Assembly: GCF_900101625.1 (NCBI RefSeq) | Contig: NZ_FMYZ01000006.1 | Coordinates: 358,691 to 422,690, forward strand | Source of the DNA: Cupriavidus sp. YR651 | GTDB taxonomy: Bacteria; Pseudomonadota; Gammaproteobacteria; Burkholderiales; Burkholderiaceae | DNA: 64,000 bases | Direction of reading: 5' to 3' | In this document: piece after piece, positions 7,480 through 15,673 of the stretch | How the letters are laid out: each line of letters starts with the position of its first letter | Numbering within the stretch: position 1 is the first letter of the stretch | Translations under genes and position numbers: made by a program | The notes under the pieces: model-generated | The model's database searches: none | Seen by the model: only the letters and a program-made list of their open reading frames with translations | What the model was told of the DNA's origin: nothing

Positions 7480-8388
7480 TTTGGCAGACGATACGCCGCG
7501 AGCCGTCAGAAGGTCGCCAATCCTGGCCTTGGCTCCCTTCGGGCCACGGGCATAGAAGGTCATGGTGTCGCGCTCATGATTGAACGCCATTTGATAGTCG
7601 GGAAGGCTGTTGCTTTCTGCCAGTTCCTTCACCAGGCGCCGAAACTCTCGCAGACTCGCGGTACTACCAGCCTTGGTACGCAAAAGAGACAGCGATATGC
7701 CCCATTTGGGCTGCGCACCGCAATGCTTGCGCGCCAGTTCATAGATGCGCCGGTCCAACGGTTTGCGCAGTCGAAAGTATTCGCGGCTGAGGGTCAGCAC
7801 TTGCTTGGTTTTTACCGACCGGTAGAGCCATTCAGGGAGTACCACCGACACGGCTACCATCCGGTTATCACTTGAACTGCGTTCGATAATGCGAAAGGCT
7901 TCGATCAGACCGAAGCCAGCCTTCTCGCGAATGTCATTCGTCTTGATGTTAGTAATGATGCGTGAGCCAGCGAGCCGCTCTAACGTATCGCTGAGTCTCT
8001 CGTAACTGCGACCGCTTGTGCCACGGTTGGTGGCGCTAAGGAAGTCATACGCCGTGAAGTGAATAGTGCGGTCCGTGTCGTTTCGGCCTCGATTCATCGC
8101 TTCAACCAACTGACTGATGCAGTAGATCCAAATGTCTTTGTCGTGGATGGTTGCCAGCCCCTTTGCTCCTGGTTGAACCTCGATGCTCTGGCCGTTGTGT
8201 TCATACCGTCTGATGCGCCGGTCTCCGGCCTTGAGCGCGAACAAGGGGTGTTCCATTGACGCTATGTCGTCCTTCGGTGCGGCATCGAGAATGTCTGCGA
8301 CGAAGAAATCCCGTTGGGTATAACGATCAGGCAGGAGCCTTCCGCTGCCGGCGGAAGGCTGCTTGGTGGGCACTGTGTCGAAGGGCAT
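7465..8388 (-). CDS. repA: Plasmid replication initiator, RPA superfamily
   Basis: A 307-residue protein of the RepA/RPA replication-initiator class found on broad-host-range plasmids of proteobacteria. Recognisable segments are RDFFVADILDAAPKDD near residue 28, the SMEHPLFAL segment, IHDKDIWIYCISQL, the YERLSDTLERLAGSRI winged-helix part and YRSVKTKQVLTLSREYFRLR. It binds origin iterons and opens the replication origin; the iterons and DnaA box lie directly past its 3' end, and its own last codons overlap an inverted iteron copy. It is preceded by a small HTH gene on the same strand with 3 bases between them, probably co-transcribed. Its length matches the family, with no frameshift. Confidence 0.85.
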   Translation of the reverse strand: MPFDTVPTKQPSAGSGRLLPDRYTQRDFFVADILDAAPKDDIASMEHPLFALKAGDRRIRRYEHNGQSIEVQPGAKGLATIHDKDIWIYCISQLVEAMNRGRNDTDRTIHFTAYDFLSATNRGTSGRSYERLSDTLERLAGSRIITNIKTNDIREKAGFGLIEAFRIIERSSSDNRMVAVSVVLPEWLYRSVKTKQVLTLSREYFRLRKPLDRRIYELARKHCGAQPKWGISLSLLRTKAGSTASLREFRRLVKELAESNSLPDYQMAFNHERDTMTFYARGPKGAKARIGDLLTARGVSSAKGERG

Positions 8389-8391
8389 GGC

Positions 8392-8736
8392 TTACCCTCG
8401 AAGTGCTGGGGCGTGGTCCTTTCCTGCTGTCGGGGTATGCGCCAACGTCTTGGCTAGCTGCAGCGCCTTTGTGGGTCGACCCCGTTTCGGCCGCTTGTTC
8501 GCTGGGTGGCTCGGGTCTGCCGTGCAAAGGCCGTCGATATAAGCCGCCACATCGATTAGACGGAAGGCACGCTTGCTACCCATCTTGAACGAAGGGATGG
8601 GGTAGCGGCCCTGAGAGAGTGCATTCCTAATCGTCTGCGCTGTCTCGCTGGTGATTTCACTCACCTGCCGAACCGACAGCGTGGGGGGGTAAAGCGGGGT
8701 TAGGTACTCAAGAAGAGTAAGCTTTGTGAAAGCCAA
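8392..8736 (-). CDS. Small HTH protein (AlpA/excisionase-like) upstream of repA
   Basis: A 114-residue protein with a MerR/AlpA-like helix-turn-helix: SVRQVSEITSETAQTIRNAL, then the wing FKMGSKRAFRLIDVAAYIDGL, and a basic Lys/Arg/Pro tail. I start it at TTG 8736, because AGAGG lies 9 bases upstream; the frame stays open to 8985, but that extension has random composition. The direct juxtaposition with repA suggests control of replication or copy number, though excisionases share the fold. The start codon is inferred. Confidence 0.65.
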   Translation of the reverse strand: MAFTKLTLLEYLTPLYPPTLSVRQVSEITSETAQTIRNALSQGRYPIPSFKMGSKRAFRLIDVAAYIDGLCTADPSHPANKRPKRGRPTKALQLAKTLAHTPTAGKDHAPALRG

Positions 8737-8977
8737 GATGGAACACCTCTGTGGGTGGCCGCGAGCACTGTTGTGCGCGCGGCCGCAACCGAGAGGTGTG
8801 TGATCCGGTATCTGCCAATCCCAGCCATCAGGACTTGGTTCACGGCTGTTTGATGTATTTTCCGAAACACCCGCTTCCACTGGGCTAGCGCCCCCTGGGG
8901 ACGCCCCTTGTTTTGGCAGCAGAAGATCTCGTAAGCTCCTGCCGTGGCGTTTCTCCACGGGCGCTACCCCGCGCTGT

Positions 8978-9024
8978 TTATCCACTCGCTCTTGTTCGCC
9001 TTATCCACACTCTTTAAGGCGAAC
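8978..9024. promoter_or_regulatory. Second DnaA-box pair with flanking inverted repeat
   Basis: TTATCCACT (8978-8986) and a perfect TTATCCACA (9001-9009). The second box is enclosed by 10-bp perfect inverted arms, GTTCGCCTTA (8994-9003) and its complement (9015-9024). It lies upstream of the HTH-repA pair and may belong to the replication origin or to promoter control. The flanking DNA 8737-8977 and 9025-9343 has no supportable gene. Confidence 0.55.
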
Positions 9025-9343
9025 GCAGCCGTCCTGCTCGCTTTCATGGCCTCCAGGTGCACGCCCCATGACGGACTTTTTCAAGGCGCGCACCGGACTG
9101 CAAGCCATTCCGGTGCAGCGATTATACTTGTGTGTAACCCCTCGTCGTCAACGGGGCTGATGCACCATCGATGTCACAAGCCTTGTCCAAATTCTGTCCA
9201 AGAGCAGTGCAAATTCTTCTGGTAGAGTGCCGAATACTTCGGCATAACTCGATATACCGGAAAGAGCCTAGGTACTTGATGCAGTTGGGCAATCCTGGCA
9301 CAGCGTGCTTTGGAATCAAAGGGTTGCGCGCATGCGAATGGGA

Positions 9344-9388
9344 TTCGCAATGCAGAGGTCGGGAGTTCGATCCTCCTTCGGTCCACCA
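9344..9388 (+). other. 3' half of a tRNA-Ala-like gene, probable attachment site (right end of island)
   Basis: From the anticodon loop (TTCGCAA, anticodon CGC) the sequence continues as TGCAG, AGGTC, a T-arm (GGGAG TTCGATC CTCCT) and the 3' acceptor strand TCGGTCC with A and CCA. Position 70 is T, which permits the G3:U70 pair that identifies alanine tRNAs. The five bases before the loop do not pair with TGCAG and no D-arm is present, so the 5' half is missing. This is expected where an integrase recombined inside a tRNA gene and left a duplicated 3' end; the intact gene would lie at the other end of the island. Confidence 0.6.
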
Positions 9389-9493
9389 GAACATCAGGAC
9401 GTGATTCAAGACGTGAGACGGGAACGATATTTTTGCGCGGCGCGCAAGGATGCGTTTCCTGGACGAGCGCACGAGATGCCTGCCTGACAAGAA

Positions 9494-9523
9494 GAGCCGA
9501 CTTGAGGTCGGCTCTTTTTTTTT
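9494..9523 (+). terminator. Rho-independent terminator after the tRNA fragment
   Basis: Stem GAGCCGAC / GTCGGCTC with a 5-base loop and a run of nine T. Probably the original terminator of the tRNA gene on the chromosomal side of the junction. Confidence 0.85.
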
Positions 9524-9558
9524 CGTCCAGAACGAATAGCGGCAGGCCAGTGGCGGCG

Positions 9559-10140
9559 CTATAGCCATTTGGGTACATCGACGCATACATGGCTGCGAAG
9601 CTTGTCGATCAAGGCACTCGCGTCTGTATCCACGACTATCGAATGCCGATGCGCCGCGGGCAGGAATTTCGTGTTGACCATATGGTCGATGAACCCCAGA
9701 AACGGCGCGAAAAAGCTGGCGGCGTTCAACAGACCGACGGGTTTGTCGATCTCCGAAAGCTGGTTCATGGTCCATACCTCCATCAGCTCTTCAATCGTCC
9801 CAATTCCACCCGGCAGCGCGATAAAGGCGTCGGCGAGCTCGACCATGCGTTCCTTCCGGCTGCGCAGCGTCGGCGTGATTTCCTGTTTGGTCAGATCCAG
9901 ATGCGATTGCCCGCGCCGATGCAGGTTTTCGGTAATCACGCCATGGACGTTGCCGCCGGAAGCCAGCGCGGCATCGGCGACAACGCCCATCAGGCCTTTT
10001 GTCGTCCCGCCATATACAACGGTGATTCCCGCTTTCCCCAGTGCCTGACCGAGCGCTCGCGCTCCTTCGGCAAACGCCTCCGATGCGCCGTAGTTCGATC
10101 CGCAAAATACAGCGATGGTCTTGATTGAACGTCTCGTCAT
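9559..10140 (-). CDS. LOG-family protein (nucleoside-5'-monophosphate phosphoribohydrolase type)
   Basis: A 193-residue Rossmann-like protein with the family signatures RSRKERM (about residue 97) and PGGIGTIEEL (about 110), which form the nucleotide-binding and catalytic site of LOG hydrolases. These release the free base from N6-modified or ordinary nucleoside monophosphates. The start ATG 10140 matches family N-termini (TIAVFCGSNYG); an upstream AGGAG lies about 12 bases away. It is divergent from the MocR regulator, with a 200-bp shared upstream region. The older name lysine decarboxylase for this family is misleading. Confidence 0.85.
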   Translation of the reverse strand: MTRRSIKTIAVFCGSNYGASEAFAEGARALGQALGKAGITVVYGGTTKGLMGVVADAALASGGNVHGVITENLHRRGQSHLDLTKQEITPTLRSRKERMVELADAFIALPGGIGTIEELMEVWTMNQLSEIDKPVGLLNAASFFAPFLGFIDHMVNTKFLPAAHRHSIVVDTDASALIDKLRSHVCVDVPKWL

Positions 10141-10340
10141 GGCCGATGGATTCTCCTGAGGTCCGGGAAGTCTACGAATCCCATGACCCGTCCCCAAGGT
10201 CCATAAATGGCAATTGCGGCTGGTCCATGATTCGGGTTGGCGGGCCCGCCCGGAACATGTCATTCTGGCTTGCCCCGCACCGCCACGCCGGTTTGACATG
10301 GTATGGTCGCCAGTAATTAATCTGCAATATTGACTAGACC

Positions 10341-11765
10341 ATGACCGAGACAAAGACCCGCAGTATTCCGCCGTTGGATCCCGCGGCGGCCGCGCCTTTC
10401 TACCGGCAGATCTACGAGCGTTTTCGTGGCGCCATTACCGGCGGAGTGTTGAAGCCGGGTGACCGAATCCCTTCAGCACGCGCGCTGACGAAAGAGTTGG
10501 GTCTGGCAAGAGGCACGATCGAGGCTGCCTATTCCTTGTTGGCCGCCGAGGGGTACATTCAGGCTCGCGGCCAGGCAGGGACCATTGTGACGCCGGGCCT
10601 CAAGCCGCAATCGCGCATGGCAACCGCGACGCCCCCGCCCAAAATCGGCGTCGATGCGACGAGTTATCGCCCGGATTCCATCCTGCCGTTCCAGATGGGG
10701 TTGCCTGCCCTCGATATGTTTCCCCGAAAGATCTGGGCTCGACTGGGCGCGCGATGTGTACGCGCCATGCAGCCGTCGGACATGGTTCATCCGTCCGTAT
10801 TCGGTTCGCAGGCGCTGCGCGCCGAGATCGCCGCATATCTCCAGGTTTCGCGTGGCATCAATTGCGCCCCGCATCAGATATTCGTGACATCGGGATATCG
10901 CCACACCATCGAGTTGATTACGCATGCCTTGCTGAAGGCGGGCGATCGCGTTTGGCTTGAAAACCCCGGATACCCGCCGACGCGAGAAATATTGGGGCAC
11001 ATGCAGATTGCGGCAGTCCCGTTGCCGGTAGACCAGGAGGGGCTAGTCGTTTCCGAAGGCATCAGGCTAGCGCCGCGGGCGCGCGCAGCGGTGGTCACGC
11101 CTGCGCATCAGAGTCCACTGTGTGTGTCGCTGTCCCTGACGCGGCGGCAGGCGTTGCTGGACTGGGCCGCGCGAAATCACGCATGGATTATCGAGGACGA
11201 TTACGACGGCGAGTATCGGTATGTCAGCCGTCCTCTGGCGGCGTTGAAGAGCCTGGATCGCGATGGGCGTGTGCTGTATGCAGGAACCTTCAGCAAGGTG
11301 CTGTTTCCGAGCATTCGACTTGCATATCTCGTCGTGCCGGAAGCGCAGGTCGAGAGATTCGAGACGATCAGTCAGGCTTTGGCAGGCGGTAGTCCGCAGC
11401 TTACCCAGGCCATCGTCACAGCCTTCATTACCGAGGGACACTTCGCGCGTCATATTCAACGGATGCGGAAACTCTATGCCGAGCGTCGGGAAGCCACAGC
11501 AGCAGGCTTGAAAAGCGTGCTGGGGAAACACATGCAAATCGATTCACAGCCGGGAGGCATGCATTTGATCTTGCGATTGCAAGGCCAGCAGTCAGATCGC
11601 CGGCTTGCCGCGCGCATACGGGAAGAGGGCTTGTACGCCGAAGCGTTGACCGATTGGACCACGAATCGCGATGGCGCCTCCGCCTTGCTTCTCGGTTTCA
11701 CGAATATCGACTCCGAAGAGACGGCCGAGAATCTCGGAAGGCGCATCCTGACGCTGATGTCATGA
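10341..11765 (+). CDS. MocR/PdxR-type GntR-aminotransferase transcriptional regulator
   Basis: A 474-residue fusion of an N-terminal GntR winged helix (residues about 20-88, KPGDRIPSARALTKELG) and a class I aminotransferase-like domain. The PLP lysine is visible in AGTFSKVLF (K319) and the cofactor aspartate region in IIEDDYDGEYRY. MocR regulators sense PLP or amino compounds and usually act on a neighbouring gene. It is divergent from the LOG gene, and two same-strand genes follow (a carboxymuconolactone-decarboxylase protein and an SMR exporter), its likely targets. The target is inferred. Confidence 0.9.
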   Translation: MTETKTRSIPPLDPAAAAPFYRQIYERFRGAITGGVLKPGDRIPSARALTKELGLARGTIEAAYSLLAAEGYIQARGQAGTIVTPGLKPQSRMATATPPPKIGVDATSYRPDSILPFQMGLPALDMFPRKIWARLGARCVRAMQPSDMVHPSVFGSQALRAEIAAYLQVSRGINCAPHQIFVTSGYRHTIELITHALLKAGDRVWLENPGYPPTREILGHMQIAAVPLPVDQEGLVVSEGIRLAPRARAAVVTPAHQSPLCVSLSLTRRQALLDWAARNHAWIIEDDYDGEYRYVSRPLAALKSLDRDGRVLYAGTFSKVLFPSIRLAYLVVPEAQVERFETISQALAGGSPQLTQAIVTAFITEGHFARHIQRMRKLYAERREATAAGLKSVLGKHMQIDSQPGGMHLILRLQGQQSDRRLAARIREEGLYAEALTDWTTNRDGASALLLGFTNIDSEETAENLGRRILTLMS

Positions 11766-11885
11766 TCGAAAATGTGCGCCTTGGGGCGATCATGGCCTAA
11801 TGTGCAAGACCGATCTTGGATCTTTTGAGGTAGGCCAAGAAGCGGCACGATAGCGTCCTTCATCAGTCAACATCAAGGATTCGTC

Positions 11886-12338
11886 ATGACCGCTCGTATC
11901 GATTACGCCAAGGCCTCGCCCGAAGGCTACAAGGCTTTCGGAGGCGTGTACGGCACGCTTCAACACGGCAGCCTGCCAAAAGAACTCGTCGATCTGGTGT
12001 ATTTGCGGGTTTCTCAAATCAACGGCTGCGCATTCTGCATTGACATGCACTCGCGGGATTTGCTCAAGTCCGGTCTTGCCGTGGACAAGCTCGTATTAGT
12101 GCCCGTGTGGCACGAAGCGGGCGAAGTATTCAGTGCCCGCGAGCGGGTCGCATTGGCCTGGGCGGAAACCGTTACACGCGTCGCCGAAACTGGTGTTCCC
12201 GATGCCGACTACGAAGCTGCCGCGGCCGAGTTCAGCGACAAGGAGCTTGCCGATCTGACCTACGCGATCGGCTTGATGAACGCCTTCAACCGATTTGGCG
12301 TTGCGTTCCGCGCGACCCCCGCTGCTGCAAAAGCCTGA
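11886..12338 (+). CDS. Carboxymuconolactone decarboxylase/AhpD-family protein
   Basis: A 150-residue protein with the AhpD-like redox site C48-x2-C51-x3-H55 (NGCAFCIDMHSRD) and an all-helical sequence. Most proteins of this type act as alkylhydroperoxidase-like peroxidases rather than true decarboxylases, and they are frequently controlled by an adjacent MocR or LysR regulator, as here (120 bp after the MocR gene). A hairpin with a T-run follows at 12350-12384. Confidence 0.85.
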   Translation: MTARIDYAKASPEGYKAFGGVYGTLQHGSLPKELVDLVYLRVSQINGCAFCIDMHSRDLLKSGLAVDKLVLVPVWHEAGEVFSARERVALAWAETVTRVAETGVPDADYEAAAAEFSDKELADLTYAIGLMNAFNRFGVAFRATPAAAKA

Positions 12339-12349
12339 AATCTCCCATG

Positions 12350-12384
12350 AGCGAGTGCTTGCCGTATGGGCAGGCCTCGCTTTT
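12350..12384 (+). terminator. Terminator or attenuator between the CMD and SMR genes
   Basis: AGCGAG-T-GCTTGCC pairs with GGCAGGC-CTCGCT (one bulge, one G-T pair, loop GTATG) and is followed by TTTT. It lies only 27 bases before the SMR start, so it could end the upstream transcript or attenuate the downstream gene. Confidence 0.55.
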
Positions 12385-12410
12385 CAAATCACGGAAGGAA
12401 CCTGTCATAT

Positions 12411-12731
12411 ATGGCATGGGTATTACTAGGGATCGCCGGCCTTCTCGAAATTGCATTCGCCTTCGCCATGAAGTCGTCTGCAGGGTTCACGCGATTGATC
12501 CCCGCGCTGTTGACACTCGCCGCCGGTTTGTCGAGTGTCTTTCTGCTTTCGCTCTCGCTCCGTACCCTGCCAATGGGGACGGGCTACGCGGTCTGGACCG
12601 GTATTGGCGCGGCCGGTACCGCGATCCTGGGAATCATCGTGCTCGGTGACTCCGCCGCGCCGATGAGGGTGCTCTGCATTGTTCTGATTCTGACGGGCGT
12701 TATCGGACTCAAGCTGGCTTCGGGAAGTTGA
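12411..12731 (+). CDS. sugE: SMR-family exporter, SugE/Gdx-like (guanidinium export type)
   Basis: A 106-residue protein with four membrane helices. It carries the small-multidrug-resistance pattern with membrane glutamate (AGLLEIAFAFAMK, E13), GTGYAVWTGIGAAGTA in helix 3 and a final IGLKLASG segment. SugE/Gdx members export guanidinium and some quaternary cations as antiparallel dimers in the inner membrane; SugE-like wording (TGYAVWTGIGA) favours Gdx over EmrE. Start ATG 12411 follows AAGGA and matches family N-termini; the frame is open further upstream. I looked for guanidine riboswitch features in the 72-bp leader and saw none. Confidence 0.85.
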   Translation: MAWVLLGIAGLLEIAFAFAMKSSAGFTRLIPALLTLAAGLSSVFLLSLSLRTLPMGTGYAVWTGIGAAGTAILGIIVLGDSAAPMRVLCIVLILTGVIGLKLASGS

Positions 12732-12951
12732 GGGCGGTTTGCCGGGCCGCTTGCATGGCGTCCGGGTGCAGTGCACAAACGCCTCCGCCATCCGACATCA
12801 ACAAGCGCCGAAATTGGCGGTACGATTCCCGGGAATCTGCTTATGCCCGTCAATCGTTGTTCCGAAGGTGGGACGGGAACAGAAGCCGATCCTGTCCGGC
12901 ACTGGCCCGTCCAGCCCGGGACCCCGTTGATCCGCGCCAATCGGAGCTCGC

Positions 12952-13497
12952 ATGCCTGCTCGATACAGATTCGCCGCTGCCGCCGCCCTCCTCGCCGCCA
13001 CGACGCTGGCTCATGCCGCCGGCATGGAGGTCACTTCCACCTCCTTTCTGGAAGGAGGCACCATTCCCACGCTCCACGGCAACGACACCGATAACTGCGG
13101 CGGCAAGGGTGTATCGCCGCAAGTCGGGTGGTCAAACCTGCCGCCGAAGGCGCGCTCGGTGGTCGTGTTCCTGTACGACCCCGATGGCCAGAACGGCCTG
13201 GGTGTCTCGCACTGGGTTGCCTACAACATCGCCGCCAGCCGCAATGAACTGAAGCAGGGCGAAGGGCAGGCCGAGGGCAAGGGCGCCACGGTCGGCAAGA
13301 ACATTCGGGGCGATACCGTTTATCGCGGCCCCTGCCCGCCGGTCGGCGACTTGCCGCATCACTACACGCTGACCGTCATCGCCACGGATCTGGAGCCCAA
13401 CGCGCTGCAGCCCGGCATGACGCGCCAGGAAGTACTCGACGCCCTGAAAGGCCATGCGCTGGGCGGGCAAAGCATCGTCGGACGCTATGCCCGATAG
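12952..13497 (+). CDS. YbhB/YbcL-family PEBP-like periplasmic protein
   Basis: A 181-residue protein with a Sec signal (FAAAAALLAATTLAHA-A) and a phosphatidylethanolamine-binding-protein fold. Typical elements are the ligand-pocket DPDGQNGLGVSHWVAYNI and GPCPPVGDLPHHYTLTV. Such proteins are annotated as Raf-kinase-inhibitor-like; their bacterial function is not established. Two cysteines in the mature part (NCGGKG and GPCPP) could form a periplasmic disulfide. Its stop overlaps the start of the CDF transporter. Confidence 0.85.
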   Translation: MPARYRFAAAAALLAATTLAHAAGMEVTSTSFLEGGTIPTLHGNDTDNCGGKGVSPQVGWSNLPPKARSVVVFLYDPDGQNGLGVSHWVAYNIAASRNELKQGEGQAEGKGATVGKNIRGDTVYRGPCPPVGDLPHHYTLTVIATDLEPNALQPGMTRQEVLDALKGHALGGQSIVGRYAR

Positions 13498-14479
13498 GCA
13501 AGTGGCCGGAGCATCCGATGCGCCCGTGGTGGGCGAGACCGCCACGAACGCCGAGGCGCGGCACATCGCCGGCCGGCGCAGCACGCTGGTCAGCGTTGTC
13601 GTCAACGTTGCGCTGACCGCGGCGCAGGGCGTGGTCGGCGTCCTGGCGGGATCGCAAGCGCTGATCGCGGATGCCATGCATTCCTTGTCGGACCTGATCT
13701 CCGACTTCGTGGTGCTGTTTGCCGGCCATCACAGCCACAAGGATGCCGATACCGATCACCCGTACGGTCATCAGCGGTTCGAGACGGCCGCGTCGCTGGC
13801 GCTGGGCGCGCTGCTTCTGGCGGTTGGCGTCGGCATGCTGTGGAGCGCCGTCGGCAAGATCCAGCACCCGGAGGGCGTCCAGCCCGTGAAGCTGGTGGCG
13901 CTCTGGATGGCGCTGGTCGCGCTGGCCGGCAAGGAATTGCTGTTCCGCTACATGCTGCACGTGGCGGAGCGCGTGCGGTCCAGCATGCTGGTGGCCAATG
14001 CCTGGCACGCGCGGTCCGATGCGGCGTCCTCGCTGGTGGTGGCACTTGGCATCGGCGGCAACCTGCTGGGCTATCACGTGCTGGACCCGGTGGCCGCGAT
14101 CGTCGTCGGCCTGATGGTGGCGAAGATGGGTCTGCAGTTCGGCTGGAACGCCCTCGGGGATCTGATGGACCGTGCCGCCGATGACGAGACCGTGGCCAAC
14201 TTGCGCGATGTCATGCTCGCCACCCCTGGCGTGCTGGGTCTGCATGATCTGAAGACCCGCAAGATGGGCGATATGGTGCTGGTGGATGTGCACCTGGAAA
14301 TCCAGGCCGACCTGACGGTCGAGGCAGGCCATGCCATTGCCACGGAGGCGCGCCGCCGGGCGATGCAACGTGACGACGTGCTCAACGTCATGACGCACGT
14401 GGATCCGGTTCGCGTCGCGGCCCGCCCGACAGCGGCGCCAGATTTGGCCCCAGCGCCCGGCATGTCGGAAATGTCCTAA
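13487..14479 (+). CDS. Cation diffusion facilitator (CDF) metal efflux transporter
   Basis: A 330-residue protein with about six membrane helices and the two CDF metal sites: ADAMHSLSDLISD in helix 2 and AWHARSDAASS in helix 5. It also has the motif DHPYGHQRFE after helix 2 and a cytoplasmic C-terminal domain with DVHLEI and ATEARRR. CDF proteins export Zn2+, Co2+, Fe2+ or Mn2+ in exchange for protons; the D/H set fits Zn or Fe, but the metal cannot be decided here. The start is uncertain: ATG 13487 overlaps the preceding stop, and ATG 13454 is an alternative. Confidence 0.85.
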   Translation: MPDRQVAGASDAPVVGETATNAEARHIAGRRSTLVSVVVNVALTAAQGVVGVLAGSQALIADAMHSLSDLISDFVVLFAGHHSHKDADTDHPYGHQRFETAASLALGALLLAVGVGMLWSAVGKIQHPEGVQPVKLVALWMALVALAGKELLFRYMLHVAERVRSSMLVANAWHARSDAASSLVVALGIGGNLLGYHVLDPVAAIVVGLMVAKMGLQFGWNALGDLMDRAADDETVANLRDVMLATPGVLGLHDLKTRKMGDMVLVDVHLEIQADLTVEAGHAIATEARRRAMQRDDVLNVMTHVDPVRVAARPTAAPDLAPAPGMSEMS

Positions 14480-14563
14480 TCGTCTAAAGCGTCCGCCATG
14501 ACGGCCCCGCCGGGCGAGACGTGGCCTTCCGAGGCCAGTCTCCGCCAGGCCGCAGGCGCGCCC

Positions 14564-15193
14564 TCAGCGCAGATCGCTGCGCCGATAGAGGCTGAGTCCG
14601 ACCGCCAGGAAGGCGAGCATGCCCGCGCAACCGCGATTGATCCATTGCACGGCGCGTGCTGACAGCGTACGCATCGCGTGCCGGCCGCCGAACGCGTAGA
14701 TCGCCATCATCACGATATCCATGACTGCGGCGACGACGGCCAGGATCACGTACTGGATGGCCACCGGCTTGTCCGCATGGACGAACTGCGGCACGAACGC
14801 CGACGTAAACAGCAAAGTCTTTGGGTTGGAGAGCGCCACGAACAGTGCCCGCAGGAACGCGGCGCGCCCGCTGGCGGAAGATGCCCCGGGCGCCGCCACG
14901 AGCGCGTGGGTTGGCGCGCGCCACATCGACCACGCGAGGTACAGCAAATAGGCCGCGCCGATCCATTTGATCACCGTAAACAGCTGCTCGGACGCCTGCA
15001 GCACCGCGCCCAGCCCGCAACCCACCGCGCCGATCAGGATCAGGTCCGCCAGCGCCGCGCCGGCAATCCCACAGGACGCCACGCGCATGCCGCGTGTGGC
15101 GCCGTTGCTGAGCGCCAGCAGCATCGTCGGACCGGGCGTCACCATCACGGCGGCAACGGCGATCAGGTAGAGAAACAAGGTCGTGGCATCCAT
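14564..15193 (-). CDS. LysE/RhtB-family amino acid or metabolite exporter
   Basis: A 209-residue inner-membrane protein with six hydrophobic segments and the family motif VTPGPTMLLALSNG near the N-terminus; SNPKTLLFTSAFVPQF lies in the middle. The family exports amino acids (homoserine, threonine, lysine) or related compounds. GGAG lies 6 bases before ATG 15193. It is convergent with the CDF gene. A long upstream region with six GTATAC boxes precedes it. Confidence 0.85.
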   Translation of the reverse strand: MDATTLFLYLIAVAAVMVTPGPTMLLALSNGATRGMRVASCGIAGAALADLILIGAVGCGLGAVLQASEQLFTVIKWIGAAYLLYLAWSMWRAPTHALVAAPGASSASGRAAFLRALFVALSNPKTLLFTSAFVPQFVHADKPVAIQYVILAVVAAVMDIVMMAIYAFGGRHAMRTLSARAVQWINRGCAGMLAFLAVGLSLYRRSDLR

Positions 15194-15673
15194 CGGCGGC
15201 TCCAGGCAGCTGCGCCATGCAAGGCGCAAGCGATCCGCCAGTGTGCCGCGTTTGACCGCGATGCGCACGCGTTGCCTGTGGACATCTTTTCGGCACCTGG
15301 GGACAACTACATGAAAAGCCTGTGGCCCGGCTGGGGGTGGCATGTGGGATGTATACGGATAACCTGGACCTATCGGCGCCCCGCGTATACGTCCATCCAA
15401 ACTATCCACGTATACGCACCCCGCTTGCCCCTGCGCTTGTCTTTTCGCCAACCTGCTGACGCAAAAGGGAAAAATCCGGTTATCCACGGGCAGGCGCCAC
15501 ATCTATCTACTACTACTATTCATGTATACGTAAACAATACTGAACTACGTATACAGACCGTTGCCGAGGGTGGAATGCCCTGTGGATGACTCGGCATCCG
15601 ACACGGCAGATGGAGGGATCGGCCTCGTATACCGTCGACGATTCCCTGCCACCACTTCGCGCCCAGGCGCGCC
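15194..15673. promoter_or_regulatory. Gene-free stretch with six GTATAC palindromes
   Basis: GTATAC occurs at 15351, 15385, 15410, 15524, 15549 and 15627; two copies are the 8-bp palindrome CGTATACG. Two pairs are 25 bp apart (15385/15410 and 15524/15549). The local AT-rich composition (TACTACTACTATTC near 15508) contrasts with the GC-rich surroundings. It lies upstream of the LysE-type gene. The repeats look like a multi-site operator; no known regulator can be named. Confidence 0.55.

Noticed and set aside
8944..9225. 93-codon plus-strand frame near the repA upstream region
   Set aside because: It covers the DnaA boxes and inverted repeat, with no ribosome site and random-looking composition.
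9312..9388. Complete 77-nt tRNA
   Set aside because: The 3' half is tRNA-like, but the upstream bases form neither a D-arm nor an anticodon 5' stem, and the acceptor pairs only in part; a 3' fragment is the better reading.
12339..12410. Guanidine riboswitch before the SMR exporter
   Set aside because: The 72-bp leader has one terminator-like hairpin; the ACGR-loop hairpin pair of mini-ykkC or a ykkC fold was not found.
15351..15632. CRISPR-like array
   Set aside because: The repeat is only 6-8 bp with irregular spacing and no adjacent cas genes; operator cluster is more likely.
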